64,000 nt of DNA, taken from Alnus glutinosa (Eukaryota; Streptophyta; Magnoliopsida; Fagales; Betulaceae). The first letter of the stretch is position 1. Every line of letters starts with the position of its first letter. The DNA lies in NCBI RefSeq assembly GCF_958979055.1, contig NC_084888.1, forward strand, positions 1,754,001 through 1,818,000, written 5' to 3'. The notes beneath the pieces were generated by a model. It saw only the letters and a list, made by a program, of their open reading frames with translations, did no database searches and had not been told where the DNA came from. The translations under genes were made by a program, and so were the position numbers. Positions 1 to 13,510 of the stretch are shown here, in pieces.

Positions 1-440
1 CATATAAAACGGCATATGACCCGTTGACCGTTTGTTTTAACCCCTTTGACTGACGGAAGGGGGAAAAATAGTTGTCTTTGGTAGTTGAATGCTCTATTTT
101 AGTCGAGTTGGTAGTTTATGGGGGCATTGCGCATTTTTTGGTAGTTAATGGTGGAAAAAGGTAATTACCAAAAAAAATAAAATAAAATAAAATAAAATCT
201 ATCTTCATTTTTATTACAAGGCCCAAAGTGAAATTCATCTGGCTGTTTCATAGCCCATAGAAAGATGCATAGCGAGTCAGCGGCGGCGGCGCTGACCGAC
301 TAACCGTATAAGTTGGGAAAGATCGGAAAAACTTTGAAACTTCCACGGAGTTATTACTTATTAGGTTTTCGGAGACTACCGCTGTGGTTCCGAATTCGAT
401 CTCCGATAAAACCCAATTCGCGTACCTATCAATCAGAAAG

Positions 441-1326
441 GTCAGTACTACTCGAATCTCAATCTAGGATCTTCGTTAATTTTTTGTTCAATTGAGTTTC
501 TGAATTTCGTTGGTTAAGCTTAGCATGTTTATCCTGATTCTTGTTATCCATCTGGGTGCTATAATTTTGAGGATTTTTCAAATTGGGTATTATATAAATC
601 TTTTTGGGGTCTCTTACATATAACTTGATTGCTTATTTACTTTGATCTGATTGTTATTTGAGGGACTTGAAGAAATCTAGGTCTTGGTTTGATTAGGAGA
701 CGTTTCTGATTTTTAGCTCGTTATAGGAACAGCAATAGCCATATTTTTTTCTTGGATGAATCAAAATCTTTATAAACCAAACACCAAAGAACCACACCTA
801 AAGGTCAAGCTAATCACAGGGCAAAAGGAACAAACAACCCACAAGCCCTACCACAATCAAACAAACTACACAACAGACAAAAAACACGCCCAAAAACCAG
901 CAGGCCTCAAACAAAGCCACTCAACAAATACAACCTCAAAACTGCAGAAAGCAAATAACAATCAGCTAACTACAGAAAAATGCCATGAAGATTCCACAAA
1001 TCAGCAAGATGAAGATTCAAAGATGAACGTTTATAAGGACCCTTGGCAATGACACGAGCCCGGATCTCCCACTTGATCTTAGCAATAGCCATATTGATCT
1101 CCCTTGGGCTCATTTTGATTTAAAGTCTTTATTTTTATCATTTTTTTAGCGACCATTCTTTTATGTACGTATTGGCTTTCATAATATATATAAAAATGTA
1201 TAATGATTTGTAATCACGTTTTGGTTTGTTCTTGTATATTAGCTTTGGAGAAATTTGTATCTTATACTGATGGAGTTGGTATTTTTTTTCTTGTGGTGTT
1301 GATTGTGGATTTGTTTGTTATTACAG
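441..1326 (+). other. Probable 5'UTR intron of the RMA-type RING gene
   Basis: The interval starts with gtcagt after AATCAGAAAG and ends with a T-rich tract and ttattacag directly before the leader of the RING gene. It has no coding potential of its own except an antisense LINE fragment. The donor is inferred, and other GT sites nearby are possible. Leader introns are common in this gene family, but transcript data would be needed to fix the 5' end. Confidence 0.5.
731..1095 (-). mobile_element. 5'-truncated LINE (L1-type) insertion with 15-bp target duplication
   Basis: The 15-bp direct repeat AGCAATAGCCATATT occurs at 731-745 and again at 1081-1095. Between the copies (746-1080) lies a segment that, read on the minus strand, ends in a short poly-A (the T-run at 746-750) next to the repeat. 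That is the layout left by target-primed reverse transcription. Its minus-strand 5' end could encode IKWEIRAR, which resembles the C-terminal end of plant L1 ORF2. The rest resembles a LINE 3'UTR with GT-rich text. The plus-strand 98-aa ORF at 756-1052 is just its antisense. The element is about 335 bp long and sits in the inferred leader intron of the RMA-type gene. Confidence 0.75.
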
Positions 1327-1359
1327 GCATTCATTTTGGAGTTTTTGGGAGCTTGAGAG

Positions 1360-2052
1360 ATGGCAAGTGGATTTGGGGAATCAACAACGAGTGTGCCACA
1401 GCAAAACCCGTCTTGCTCAAGCAATAACGTCAATGACGCGGGCGATTTTGAATGCAATATCTGCTTTGATTTAGCTCAAGACCCAATTGTTACACTTTGC
1501 GGCCACCTCTTCTGTTGGCCATGTCTATATAGATGGCTCCACCATCACTCTCATTGCCAGGAATGCCCGGTTTGCAAGGCCGTCATTCAAGAGGAGAAAT
1601 TGGTTCCTCTATATGGAAGGGGCAAAACACAGAGTGACCCACGATCAAAATCGTATCCAGGTATTGACATTCCTAACCGTCCGGCAGGGCAACGGACCGA
1701 AACTGCTCCTCCTCCTCCCCCGGAAGCAAATCAGTTTAACTTTAGCAATCATGGCTTTGGATTTAGGGGGGGGTTTGGGCCAATGGCGACGGCTAGGATT
1801 GGTAACTTCACGCTGGCTACTGCTTTTGGTGGTCTGATTCCGTCCTTATTAAATATTCAGTTTCAAGGCTTCCCGGACGCAACTGTGTATGGACAGACTT
1901 CTGGGTTTCCCTATGGGTTTAGTACGTATCATGGGGCCCATTCTCTCAGGTTCCACCCACCAGCCCGTCGAGGACAGCATGCTGATGTTGTTTTGAAGAA
2001 TCTTCTTTTGCTGATTGGCATCTTTGTCATCGTTGCTCTACTTTGTTGGTAA
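1360..2052 (+). CDS. RMA-type membrane-anchored RING E3 ubiquitin ligase
   Basis: This 230-aa single-exon coding region carries a C3HC4 RING finger near its N-terminus: C32, C35, C47, H49, C52, C55, C69 and C72, with the CGHLFCWPCLYRW core typical of RMA/RNF5 proteins. A proline-rich patch (about residues 107-115) and a Gly/Phe-rich middle follow. The last ~18 residues are a hydrophobic tail anchor ending in LLCW. In the family, such proteins sit in the ER membrane with the RING in the cytosol and ubiquitinate membrane cargo such as aquaporins (known of the family, not shown here). The ATG is at 1360, just after a good 3' splice site (tattacag, exon from 1327). A GT donor after AATCAGAAAG (position 441) suggests a 5'UTR exon ending at 440 and an 886-bp leader intron. 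That intron carries a retroposon (746-1080). Overlapping ORFs in other frames are shadows. Confidence 0.93.
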   Translation: MASGFGESTTSVPQQNPSCSSNNVNDAGDFECNICFDLAQDPIVTLCGHLFCWPCLYRWLHHHSHCQECPVCKAVIQEEKLVPLYGRGKTQSDPRSKSYPGIDIPNRPAGQRTETAPPPPPEANQFNFSNHGFGFRGGFGPMATARIGNFTLATAFGGLIPSLLNIQFQGFPDATVYGQTSGFPYGFSTYHGAHSLRFHPPARRGQHADVVLKNLLLLIGIFVIVALLCW

Positions 2053-2774
2053 TTTGTTTTTACCTCTCAAACTTAAACTTATGATGGTTTTATACAGTGG
2101 TCAATGTAATGTCTGCAATCTGTACATACATTGGCAGCTTGATGACTTCATTTCGTGATTGTCAATTCGGTGTTTTTGAAATCTAAAAGGTGGACTTGTA
2201 TGCTTTTCTTAAGTGGGCTCCAAAATCTCTCTAGTGTGTGCCTGTGTTGTGGTCTTGAAACTTCTTCATCCTAAGGGATTGTGCATTCAAATCAATGTGG
2301 TTTAGTTTTCTGTCTTCATTATAATACTCTGGTTCAAGATCTGCCAGATCTAATTGCAAGACACGTGTACAGTAAAGCTTCATCAAGTATAAAGATGCTT
2401 TTAATCAATGTTCTTGATGCAAACTTTTTGCAAGAGACTCTTATTGCAATTCAGTCTGTTTTTGGTATTTAATATGCTTTCGGAATAGTTTCTTTTACAA
2501 GTAAGCAAATCAAAGAATAGTGTTGTTGTACTTCCAATAATAATTAAACTCTTCTTTACAATTGGAAACAATGTTGTCGGCACCTCTTTAGAATTAGGCT
2601 GCCTGAGAAGGTTGTTGATAGAGGAGAATGGGGGAAAAATCCTTTTGGCAGGAGGGAAAATAGTTTTTTGATGCTTAAATCTGCAGAAGGAAAGAGCAGA
2701 TTTAGCTAACATCATTCCTTGACATAGGTCTTGTTTATGTAGGAGAGTGGTGCGAACTCGCTTTATGGTCTTTA
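2053..2774. other. 3' region of the RING gene, no further gene seen
   Basis: The first ~200 bases are probably the 3'UTR of the RING gene. The remainder is AT-rich with no conserved protein similarity that I recognise. It runs up to the TTA that flanks the next element. Confidence 0.5.
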
Positions 2775-3584
2775 GACCACTCCCAACAGCTTATCTATTT
2801 CTCAATCTATTGTAGCTAACCAAAACACACTTTATCTAATTTAGTTAATGGGTTTTAAAAGGTATTCTCCATCAAATTATCTAAATTTCTCTCTATTTTA
2901 TTAAAATAAGCATTTTTAAAATTTTTTATTCTTTTTTTCTTTCTTTCTTCAGGATGGTTCATCTTCACGCATGTATATCAACTGCACAGACTACACTCAT
3001 AAAAAGATTTTTTTTTTTTTGTTCTTCTGGATGGTTCCATCTCCACGCTGCCACTCATCATCTGCACTCTTTTTTTTTTTTTTTTCTTTTTTCTTTTTCT
3101 TTTGGATGATTCTACCCACGCCATCTTCTCCCTCCTTTTCCCTCCGGCGTCCTCCTCCACAACATCTCCACCGTCGATCGCCTCTCCCTCGTAAAAAATA
3201 TCCAAATCAAGCCTTATTCTCATCAACTCCAACCCATCATCTCCGTTTTCCACAAACCCATCCCACAAACACAAAAAAAGAAAAACTCAATAAATTAGCA
3301 GAGTTGGAGGAGCCATTCTTTCTGGCGTTGATATTGTTAGAGTCGAAGTTGTTGCTTGGCGAGACCTTGAAGCGGGAGACGATGAGCCACTGGACCAGTG
3401 CGTTGTCATAGACGAATACCTCTAGTGAGGCTGGATCGGAGACGAGTTATCTGGTTCGACACCGCCCTCTCATCCAACCATCGATCGGAGGAACAAGAAC
3501 AATATCGACCCGCCCAAGCAACAACCATCGACGACACAAAGAGAGGGAGACTTGGGGACGCACAAGAGAAAGAAGAAAGCCACG

Positions 3585-3636
<52 letters not shown>

Positions 3637-3848
3637 GCGGCGCGCCCACGAGAGAAAGAAGAAAGAACAAAACCAATAAAATAAGTTTGGATCTGTGAAC
3701 AGTGCAACGCTAGGCGTTGCACTGTTCATGGATGTTGGCTGAATCTATTTTATTTGGTTTAGATAAACTGATTGAACGGTGTTTTATCATTCTTGTTATC
3801 TAAACTAGCTAAAAGCAAAATTTACATCATCTGTTGGGACTGCTCTTA
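2772..3848. mobile_element. Non-autonomous PIF/Harbinger-like DNA element with TTA target duplications
   Basis: The segment is bounded by TTA (2772-2774 and 3846-3848). Its terminal inverted repeats start GACCACTCCCAACAG on the left and, reverse-complemented, GAGCAGTCCCAACAG on the right. A TTA duplication and a GAGCA-type terminus fit Tourist/PIF-Harbinger elements. The interior holds poly-T runs, a CT-rich stretch and a (GA)n microsatellite, with no transposase. ORFs inside are low-complexity. A related left terminus lies at 16071. Confidence 0.65.
3589..3635. repeat. (GA)n microsatellite
   Basis: About 23 uninterrupted AG dinucleotides lie inside the Harbinger-like element. The run produces Ser/Leu and Arg/Glu pseudo-ORFs on both strands. 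Confidence 0.95.
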
Positions 3849-6800
3849 CGTTCTGTAGATCAGCTATATGCCCACTTGAATGTAGAATTTGTAAAATGCA
3901 TCTGCCATAAAAAGGGAGGAGAAAGGGTTACTGAAAACTTATCCAAAAAAAAGAAAAGAAAGGGTTATTAAAAATTGCAGGGGATGAATAAGTCTTGTTA
4001 AGCCACTTAGTGAAAAAGGAAAGAAAAAAAGAGAAGAAAAAAAAGCCACTTAGTCAAAGGAAACGCACGTTTAATAGCTAACCTGATATTCTGAGATCAA
4101 GATAATAGCTATGTTAAGGACTTAAGCAAAAAGATGCGTATATGAAGTCTGACCTCCTGTGGATCATCTGTGATGTTACAGTTGTTGCTGTTTTTCCGTT
4201 AAGATCGTCTGCCTTCTCGAAATGAAGGGTTAAGCACTTGAGTATGGGCCACTATAGCTTTTACTACAAGTTGCTTATAAATTAATGTAACAATTTACGT
4301 GGCACTTATCACGTTAATCACTAAATTGATGTGGCAATCCACATGGCACCTAATGGATCATGGGGATGATTTGGCCACCCCCATAATTGGCCAGAGGAGG
4401 TGGCGTGGGGGGCTTTGACGTTGGATGAGCAGTGGTTGTGTTTTAATGGTGATGCAAATGTGGGAGCCGATGATGGCATGACCGTGCGGCGGTGGTGGTT
4501 GAACTTGGGGAGGTTGCAAATTGGAAGAGATAGTTAGGGTTGTGTGGCTGACATGGTGGTGACTATCATGTGAATGGTCACAAGTTTATAAATGATTATA
4601 ATAGAAGTTAAAGTACTCCAAACATTTTTGTTACAAGAATGATTCACAAATGCATTGTTGATTTGTATGATTCCTGAAATATGCATTCTTTGGTTGGAGT
4701 ACTAATGAGAAAACCCAATATTTAATTTCTTCGACATCTTTATTAGCCTCAGCTGACGTTTTGGATCCATCCTTGTTGGTTTCCTTACAAAACATCACGT
4801 GTGAAAGGTGTGGACTCTGGTATTCTTTTTAGATTGAAGCAAACAGTTTACTGTGATAGAGTGACGGTATCCAATTGTTCAAGTTCAAATGAGGATTTGT
4901 ATGGTTCCTAAATGTGTATAGATCTCTTTCATTGAAGTAATAGGGATGAAATTGATTTCAAATTTATTCTCAGTTTCTTTATCAGCCACAGCTGACGGCT
5001 TTGGATCCATTGTTGGTGGTTTTCTTTCTGGATGTGTACCTCCGAGTTGGTGCAAAATGTTTAGGAACTTACTGGGGAATACAGCCGGTATACTTTCTAT
5101 GCTTTCTAGTGCATCAGTAGCTTCGTTACTAAACAGTTTTGAACAGTGAATATGTGATTTGACCTCTTCATCAGATGTAATTCAGTGCTTAGTATGCTAG
5201 GGCTTGAATATGCTGGGGGTTTGTGCAGCTTGGCTGGATTCGGATCCCTATGATCCTCAAGCCGAGATTGTGGGAGATGAAGATCTCTTGTAATAGTGAG
5301 AAGTCCCCAATAGGGCCTATATGTTGTTATAGCGGGTGTTCGATCAAATTACCTGCTTGATTATAGGAAATCTTGATCCGATTTGGCTTGTGTTTCATTT
5401 TTGAGCGAATAGGATTTAGTTTAGGGGTATACATGTTTAAAGAATACGGATGTCATTGTGTTTTGTTAGCATAAAAACAGTATAGAAACAGGATTTAGCA
5501 TCATGTAGACTAAAATTGTGGTGTCGTTCTGGCATTCGTTTTCAATCAAGTCAGGCTGAGAGGCAAAAGATTTGACTCTGTTCTTTTTGATGCATTAGTA
5601 GGAGTGTTCTTGGCATTACGATTTTAAACGCTTTTTCAACCTGCATGTTTGAAAGATGTTATTTTGAAAATGTAAATATAAACGAACCCTTAGCAACTTT
5701 AATTGAGAATTATGGGTAGAAATTAATCAAGGGTGATAAAAGAAGGTATGCATAGAGGCAAATTAAAGTGAAGGAATATTCACAGGTAAAAGGTGTAAAC
5801 ATGGCTGCTCTGCAAAAGAACATACAATCAAGACGCGTTAAAATCCATCTTCAATTATTAACAATTGTCAGCCTATCAATGATAAAGCACATGAAAGTGC
5901 CGACTGGATTGTCAGGATGATAAACAGATGGCATAATCTTCTTCTATCATTGATCTTTGCCTTGCTGTCTAAATGATATGGTTTATAACTTCTTGTTGAA
6001 AAGATGTGTTTTTCTTTTCTCTTTCTTTTTCTGCAATCATTCTCTTCTTCTTCTTTTTTTTTTTTTCCTTTTCCTGATTTGTTTTTGCATAATTTTAGTG
6101 GATCAGACTGGTTGATAATTGAAAACTTGAATCTTGGTCCTGGAAGTTATGTGATTTAAGCACTCCTCTCCTCTGAAAATTATGAGATTTAGGCTATGCT
6201 CTAATAGATAAAAGTTTTTAATTTGTTTTCTATTGTAAAACCAAAAATACTAACCAACAATTCAAAATATAAAATACTCACAAAAACAATTTTTGTTGAA
6301 GATAAAAATTGTAGTTAGACCCATTCAAGCACCTCGCTCCGTTGAAGATAACTACACAAACGCATTACATGGAGAATAACTAACTAATAAAAAATAAATG
6401 CACCTTTGATCAAGCAGCTACAAGCCCATTATGTGACAAGCATCTAGAGACCATATTCAAGAAACCTGTCGCGTTAAAATGGAGTATTCTCTCAAAATAT
6501 AAAGAATCAGGCTCATATATACTCTCGAAAACTTTAAACTTTTCAATTCAGTTATTTGGTCAAATAACATACCGACTTAAGCATCGGAGCGTCCCTGATC
6601 TTCTAGAAACTGACGGATTTTCAATTACTATTTTTTCTATTTTACATGTTGCCCATTACTAGTCTGACTGTAAAAAAAAAAAAAAAAAAAAAATTTGACA
6701 ACTTTTACCTTGATGTCATATAAATACACTTCTCAAAAAAAAAAAAAAAAAAAAAATTTCCCAAAACAAACTTACAAAGAGCCTAAAATTTTCCAAAGAA

Positions 6801-7495
6801 AATCTTCAATGGGATCTGATCTCCATATTCCAGTGATGTAGGTGACATCACCCAAGTGGGGAACTTCCCAATCATTGTCAATAGGGTACACAGGGGCCAA
6901 CATGTATACCACACCAAACAAACCGTGTTATTAATGAGTCAAAGACTTTGGGGGAATGTATTAAATGCTTCATCCCCATTTTTCTTTCTTTCACTCCCCA
7001 CCCAACTTCTCCTTTTTATCCCTTCTCTGTTTTTGGTTTTTCTAAGCAACAATACAAGGATACCCCCAAAAAAATACATAAAAAAAAAAAAACGAAAAAA
7101 AAAAAATAAAAGAAGGTGGAATAGCCCACCAAAAACTCCAATACAACAAGTATAGTGCAACACAAACCAAATTAAAAGACTATATATTGACAATGAATCA
7201 AAAGATTGGCTCGATCCTGTTGAATCTTAGCACACCGATCGATCAGGAATAGGATCGCCGTAAACGACAGTTTGAAAGGGCAATTTAAAGTCAAAATTGC
7301 TGTATTTTGATGTTATTTTTTCATTTTTTTTTTCTTTATAAAAAGTTTTGATTACGAGGTTGACAATGATCCTTTTATATATACTTCTATTTTATCATTT
7401 TCTTGTAATAACGAATGTTTCTAAAATAGATCTATGAATCGACAAGTGTACCAAAGTAATACATCAAACTATCAAGACGTGCCAAAATTAAAGAC
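3849..7495. other. Intergenic DNA with a diverged direct duplication; no gene seen
   Basis: The DNA is AT-rich. Two diverged direct copies of roughly 150 bp occur near 4650-4800 and 4890-5040. Both contain CAGCTGACG followed by TTTGGATCCAT, with matching upstream text (gatttgtatg...ttcctgaa/taaa). Long poly-A runs occur at about 6672-6693 and 6737-6756. No ORF here has recognisable similarity. Confidence 0.55.
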
Positions 7496-7663
7496 GAGTA
7501 ATAATAGAAGTCCCTCTTCTATCCCTAAAAAAATGAGGTGATTTTTAAAATCATTATTGACTTATGATTGATCACTACTAATTTTGATCAAGCGGTAATT
7601 TTAAAAGCCATCTTATTTTTTGAGGGACGCAAAAGTGACACATGAGGGACTTAAGGATTACTC
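7496..7663. mobile_element. MITE-like fold-back element
   Basis: The left end GAGTAATAATAGAAGTCCCT pairs imperfectly with the reverse complement of the right end (GAGTAATCCTTAAGTCCCTC). The inner arms also pair, through AAAATCA and TTTTAAAA blocks. At about 168 bp, with no coding capacity, it fits a miniature inverted-repeat element. Confidence 0.6.
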
Positions 7664-7683
7664 CAAAATGACCACTTTTTTTT

Positions 7684-7718
<35 letters not shown>

Positions 7719-10700
7719 AATACCATTATTTTTTAAAAATTTAAAATAAAAAACTAAACTAAACTAAACTACTGGTGCAAAATCAGTTCATATAGTTAGC
7801 TTAAATTACAAATCGCTCCCTCTAACATAAAAAATTATTCAAAGGCCCTTAGGGTAGGGCAAAATAATAATTTAGTTCCTGTAGTCAAATTTCGTCAAAA
7901 TACTTGACAGATTCCGTTAGTGTGCTATGTCAGCACTAATAGAATGATGACACGTGTCACTTTTAATAAAAAAAAAACAAAATTATTAAAAAAAAAAAAC
8001 AAGATAAAAAAGAAGAAAGGAAAAATGGATGGCCCACGATACACCCCAAATGACACCGAGATGTTATAGGAATATAATAAAAAAAAGTAACTTTTTCTGA
8101 CCCATCTTAATAGTTTGATATATCATTTTCACACACCTATATTTTTCCTTTATCCTTATCATTCAAAAGGTGTTCAAATATCTAACATTTCAATCCTTAA
8201 CCCAATACATGTTGCTGTGACATACAAGCTTGAGAATTGTAGCAAAAGAGAGCACTAATAATCTTTTGATCGTAGCTGCAAGACCGGAACATCACAACAA
8301 AATTAAAGTAAGGGACATGGTTTCTGAAAAAATAAAAGTCCATATATACACTTTTTTTTAAAAAGATTTTTTTTATTATACCCTAGAATTGGGTTGGAAA
8401 TTCGAAATTTTAGAATTTGATTTTCAAATTCCAACCCAATCGTGGATTAGAATCTCTTGTCTAAATTTTAAAATTATGTGAATTAAGGTTGTTCTTTGCA
8501 TCGAACGACTTGAAAAATGTTAATTATTAAAAAGGTGGTATGTTGCCGAGGGAATTAAAAATAATTTTTATTCAAAAACACTTATTTTTCACTTTTGAAT
8601 AGACGTTTTTTCTTTATAAAACAAAAAAATAGTTTTTGACTCAAAACTTTTTTACAATCAAAAGCGTAAAGAAACTTGTGAATATACTCGGTTCTTATTA
8701 ATAATATGTCATATTTTTAATAAATAATGTTTTTCGACCGAAGCTAACACGTGTTGAGGGCAGCCCTATGGACTCACACGTGTGAGTCAATTACAATGGG
8801 GATTGATAAAACGATGGAGCAGAAATCAAGATGTAGACTTTGTTGGCTTTTCAAGATTGTGAAGTTACAAACTAATGACCTGAAAGAGAAAAATACAATT
8901 CAAAGAAATGCCATTTTTATATTTCAATTTGGAGATAATAATAATATCTCCAATAAATCCCTTCACCATTAGCTACAAAAATAAGTTCCTGAATGCGACT
9001 CGATCGGTTTTCAATAAATATATTTTCTTTTAAAAAAAAAAAAAAATGAATCCTATGTACGGCTGTACACACAGATAAGTACAAGCAAAAATCAATTTAT
9101 CATGCCCTCTTATGCACTTGTGCATATCATATTCTCAGACCTTGACTACTATACACGTCAACTAGTCCTAGTCCTATGTACTTTAGCTTTGTTTTATGGA
9201 TTTCTATTTTCAACCATTATTATTTTTATAGTAAATATAAGAAAATTTTATTGAGAATTCTCTTTTAATTAAAAAAAAAAAATGATACTCTTTACATCTA
9301 TTTTATTATATTTATTTTACATTGATTGACGTATTATATTTTAAGAGATTTTTCATTTTATACTGACTGATAAAACTAAGGGCCGAGTCAATCGCCTAAG
9401 TTGGGGGGCCAAATTGAAAAAAAAAGTTTTGGAAAGCCAAAATTAAAAAATATAATAAAATTTGGGGTAAAATTTTATTTTTTTCAATTTTTTCTTTTAT
9501 TTTTTTGGGAGAACCTTGGGGCTTCCCAAGCCCTTTAGAAGCTCCGCCAATGGATATAACGTATTTTAAATAATTTTATTTTTAAGTGTGCGATACAATA
9601 TGTCGGTTAGTGTGAAAAATAATAATATGCAAACACAAACATTAATAAAATATTTAAAATTATTTTTACTTTTATGTTAAATCAATTTTTTTTAAAGAAA
9701 AATATCTTTTAAAAATAACATTAACAAGCTGATCTTACGTATAGGACAAGGTTAAGGACAAGACAGCGAGGCCGCCCGCCATGTTGGGCTGACTTGTAGG
9801 CGGTGCTTTGAAACACACTCAGTGTCGGTGACAAGCCATGGGGGGGTAATAATGACCGACAGCCATCAGATTTAAAAATTCTGGAGTGAAAGTCGAAAGA
9901 TCAGAAAGTCAAAAAGAAATTGAAAAACCGACATGAATCTCTCCTTTTCATTCATTTTCCTTTCCTTTCCCTTTTTTCGTTCTCTCTAAACTAGAACCGA
10001 CAGCACAAGGCTGATGATCATGTGGAAGTTTTGGCCTTTTCTCTTTGGTCTGAATAACTGTGTTAAAGTTAAATGGTTTCTGTTTAGTTCTTGAGAAAAT
10101 TAAAAAGAGGCCAAAAATAAAAGGAAAATAGAACAAATATCCAACCCTGAAAATGGAATTCCCCCAAATAATTGGAGAGTGTTTTGGGCCTTTTCCACGT
10201 TTATCATTTAATACAATTATTATTTTGTGTAATAGTAGATGAAAATTGATGTACCAGTCTATAATTAACGAACAGGGACAAAATCACATCATACGTTGTG
10301 GACAGTAGTTTCTTCAAAAATTTAAAAATGTTAAAATAATGTATATGTTTTATGCAATAATCCCTTTAAAATTAATTATTATTTTTTAAAAAAATTTAGT
10401 TAATTAGTACTTGACTTGTAGACTGTAAACTCTTAATTATTTTATTAATTATAAATTGTCACGTAAATTTGTAATAAATTGTAACAAAGGTGAGTACATA
10501 CTAATGGCATTTTTTTTTTCTTGAACAAATTGGGAAAATGTTACAAATAATTAAAAAAAAAAAACCAAAAACTATGAGAGCCGCGCGAGCGATTGAGATC
10601 TAATACTAATGGCATCTTGATTCTTGAATCTTCAAGGCTTGAAAGATCAATTACAATATAAATAAGAGAGAGAATCTGGAATTTTATTGGTAGTTGGGTG

Positions 10701-13458
10701 CTGAATGAGACTAGACATGCATGTCTATGAAAGCTTTAGCCATAAAAGTAATAGAAATTATGAAGAACAAAAATAAGGAAAAGTTGCATTGGACCCTTTA
10801 ACTAAACGATATAGTCGGATCATTTTCAAAATAATAATAATAATAAAAAGATCAAGTCAGATAAGGACATCTAAAAATGACTAAATTGAAGATGAAAGAC
10901 AAAATAAAAAATAAAAAATAAAAAAAATCCAAAACCACCATTCGAAAAAGTTTGACTGTTTGAGTAATAGTAGGAACCGATCTTTTGTTTTTTTTTATTT
11001 ATAATTTTAAAGTTGATGTAACTTTTAAAATCTCCATTATATTAAAATTTAATAGTGGTAAATTTTAAAGTCAATAATTTTAAAAGTCCGGTCAATTTTA
11101 AGGGAGAAAAAAAAAACAATAAAAGTAGTTCTTATAATGGACTACTCAAAAAGTTTTATAAAAAGCTCTTTTACTGTTAAACCAAGTTTGTAACGGACTA
11201 AACTTAAAACAAAAAAAAAGAAAAAAAAAAAGGAAGGTTTCGTAATGGACTGATCATTTGGAGTTTGGCCTATCAATAGGCTCCAAAAAAGGCCATAAAA
11301 GCTCCTTCGTCAGTGATCAATATCATATTAAAATACATAAATAGACCTCTAATAATGCATGGAAGTTGTAGAAGCTGTTTGGCAAGAGATGCTAAAATTT
11401 TCAACATATTTTTCAATATTTCCAAAAAAATTAAATTAAAAGCATTTTAATTTTCTTATACTTTTTACATCACATTAATATTTTTTTTTATTATTATTAT
11501 TCAAATAAAAAAATTTACTACAAAATAATTTTTTTTCACTTTCTTATAAAATATTTTTAAATTTTATACCATATCAATTGCTTCTTACTACTACTCAAAT
11601 AAATATTCAATTTTACACGATTACTCGCCAAACATCTCCGTTCTTCACCTTTTCTGTTCAAAAAGTAAACAATTTATTGAAGGGCATGTGGGTGCACGTG
11701 CTATTCAATGATATCGTTGAGCTTGTGTTATACCAATTAACTGGAACTGCACAGTGCATATCTAAAGGGGCCGGGAGAGTCTTCCTATCTAATCCACGAA
11801 GACTTCTCCCGTCAATATTGATTGTCCTCTTCAGTGAAAGCAATAAATTTCTGTTTAAAATCAGGATCTCTACAGTCTCATATTACTGATAACTATTTAT
11901 TAGAGGCATCTTCAAACACAGCAAGCCATATTACTCCACAAGCCCATAAAGGTTTATCTGCCCTTAAGTTGGGGTTGTGCCTGACGGGTCAACCCTCTCT
12001 TTAGGGAGGCGTCGATCAATGATTTCTAGACCGACAGTCACTTGACCGATGGACACATGATGAAGAGACCATAAAAAGAATAATATCTTCAATTTACAGT
12101 TTTACTTACTTAAACTCGAATTAGTACGTAAAGGAACCACTAAAACATTATCGAAAGAAAGTAATTTATGAGTATATGTCGTCTTTCATATTGGTCTATT
12201 TACCTTCTGCCCTTGCCATATCAAGGTCGCCTATCATATTGACGGCATTTGTACAAATGATGGTAATTAATGGTCTCTATTTTGAAGTACGCATATCTTC
12301 TCTCCCTCACTCTCTTTTTACAGGTTCTCTCTTGCCACTTGCTTAAGCATGAGAATATTTTTAATCAGTACCTTCAGCGAATCACTCTTACTTATTTTAT
12401 GTCTTTGCATGTTTTCTTGACTGAATTACCGTCGTGCAATCAACTGTTTAACCATAACTTTCTTCTTCACTTTCTTTAGCACTTTTAGGTTGTTAATGAA
12501 TTAAAGTTTTAGGTCACATGTATGAAAAGAAAAATATGTTAGATCCCTTTATAGCTAGGCATCCACCATTTTTTTTGGTTTGGCCGTCTCTTTCCATCTT
12601 CAAAAACCAACCAGTCAACTTTTTTTTTCTCTTCATTAAAGATGACCTGCCCTGGAGGCACCCTCTGGGTTCCTTTGTGCGACGACGTGGCTACCCCGGC
12701 ACTCAATTAACTCTAGGCTTGATCAGGCCGTACGATCAGATGTGGTGACCGAGATTATAACCATAACTATAAATGAACGGCCCAAACCGGAATAACAAAA
12801 TAAAAATAAAAATTGCTTGCAGTATAAGAGGTAAAAGGATATTTAATATTATTTACCTCAAGTGATGCCAAAGGGCATTGCCACATTAACCTTATTTGTG
12901 AAAAAACAAAACCCAGAGTAAAACTAATTTACCTTTCGTAAAATAGAAGGCGAGCCGCTAAGTTAGAGCTTTCCTATACGTCAGACGTGGATGGCTCAAC
13001 TAGACAAGGGAGTGACACAAATTCAATAACAGCCTTTTTTTTTTTTGTGTACAGCTTTATTTGTTTTTATTTATTTATTTTTCCAGGCAAAAAGGATAGG
13101 GACGATCGATTTTAAAATAATAATTAATCCTGCGTGCTGATCTATTTAAAATGTGATTATAATTTTGAAATAGCATATGGAAATGGAATCATTCTCGCAG
13201 GATTTCTCTTTCGATAGCCAGTAATTAGTAAGACACGACACTCTCTTAACTATTACTAAAAAAGGCAATTTTTATTTCAACTGGACTACAGCTTGCGTCG
13301 TGTGTGCGAGCTTAATGTCTACTTCCAACTTGTGTTTTGTAATTGTATGTACAACAATATGACACCAACAAGGTAAATTTTAGTGGGATTTTAATTTTTA
13401 ACAATTACTTAAAAATAAATAAATAAATAAAATAAACAATTTGTTCAGATAATGAATA

Positions 13459-13510
<52 letters not shown>

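Noticed and set aside
756-1052. 98-aa plus-strand ORF in the RMA leader intron
   Set aside because: It is the antisense of a LINE 3' end bounded by a 15-bp target duplication; the composition is low-complexity (Asn/Thr/Lys/Gln) and no domain is seen.
2971-3729. Several ORFs of 68-146 aa on both strands
   Set aside because: They derive from poly-T, CT-rich and (GA)n sequence inside a non-autonomous DNA element.
11658-11889. Short ORFs on both strands with some GC content
   Set aside because: No domain, splice or start support; probably repeat debris.
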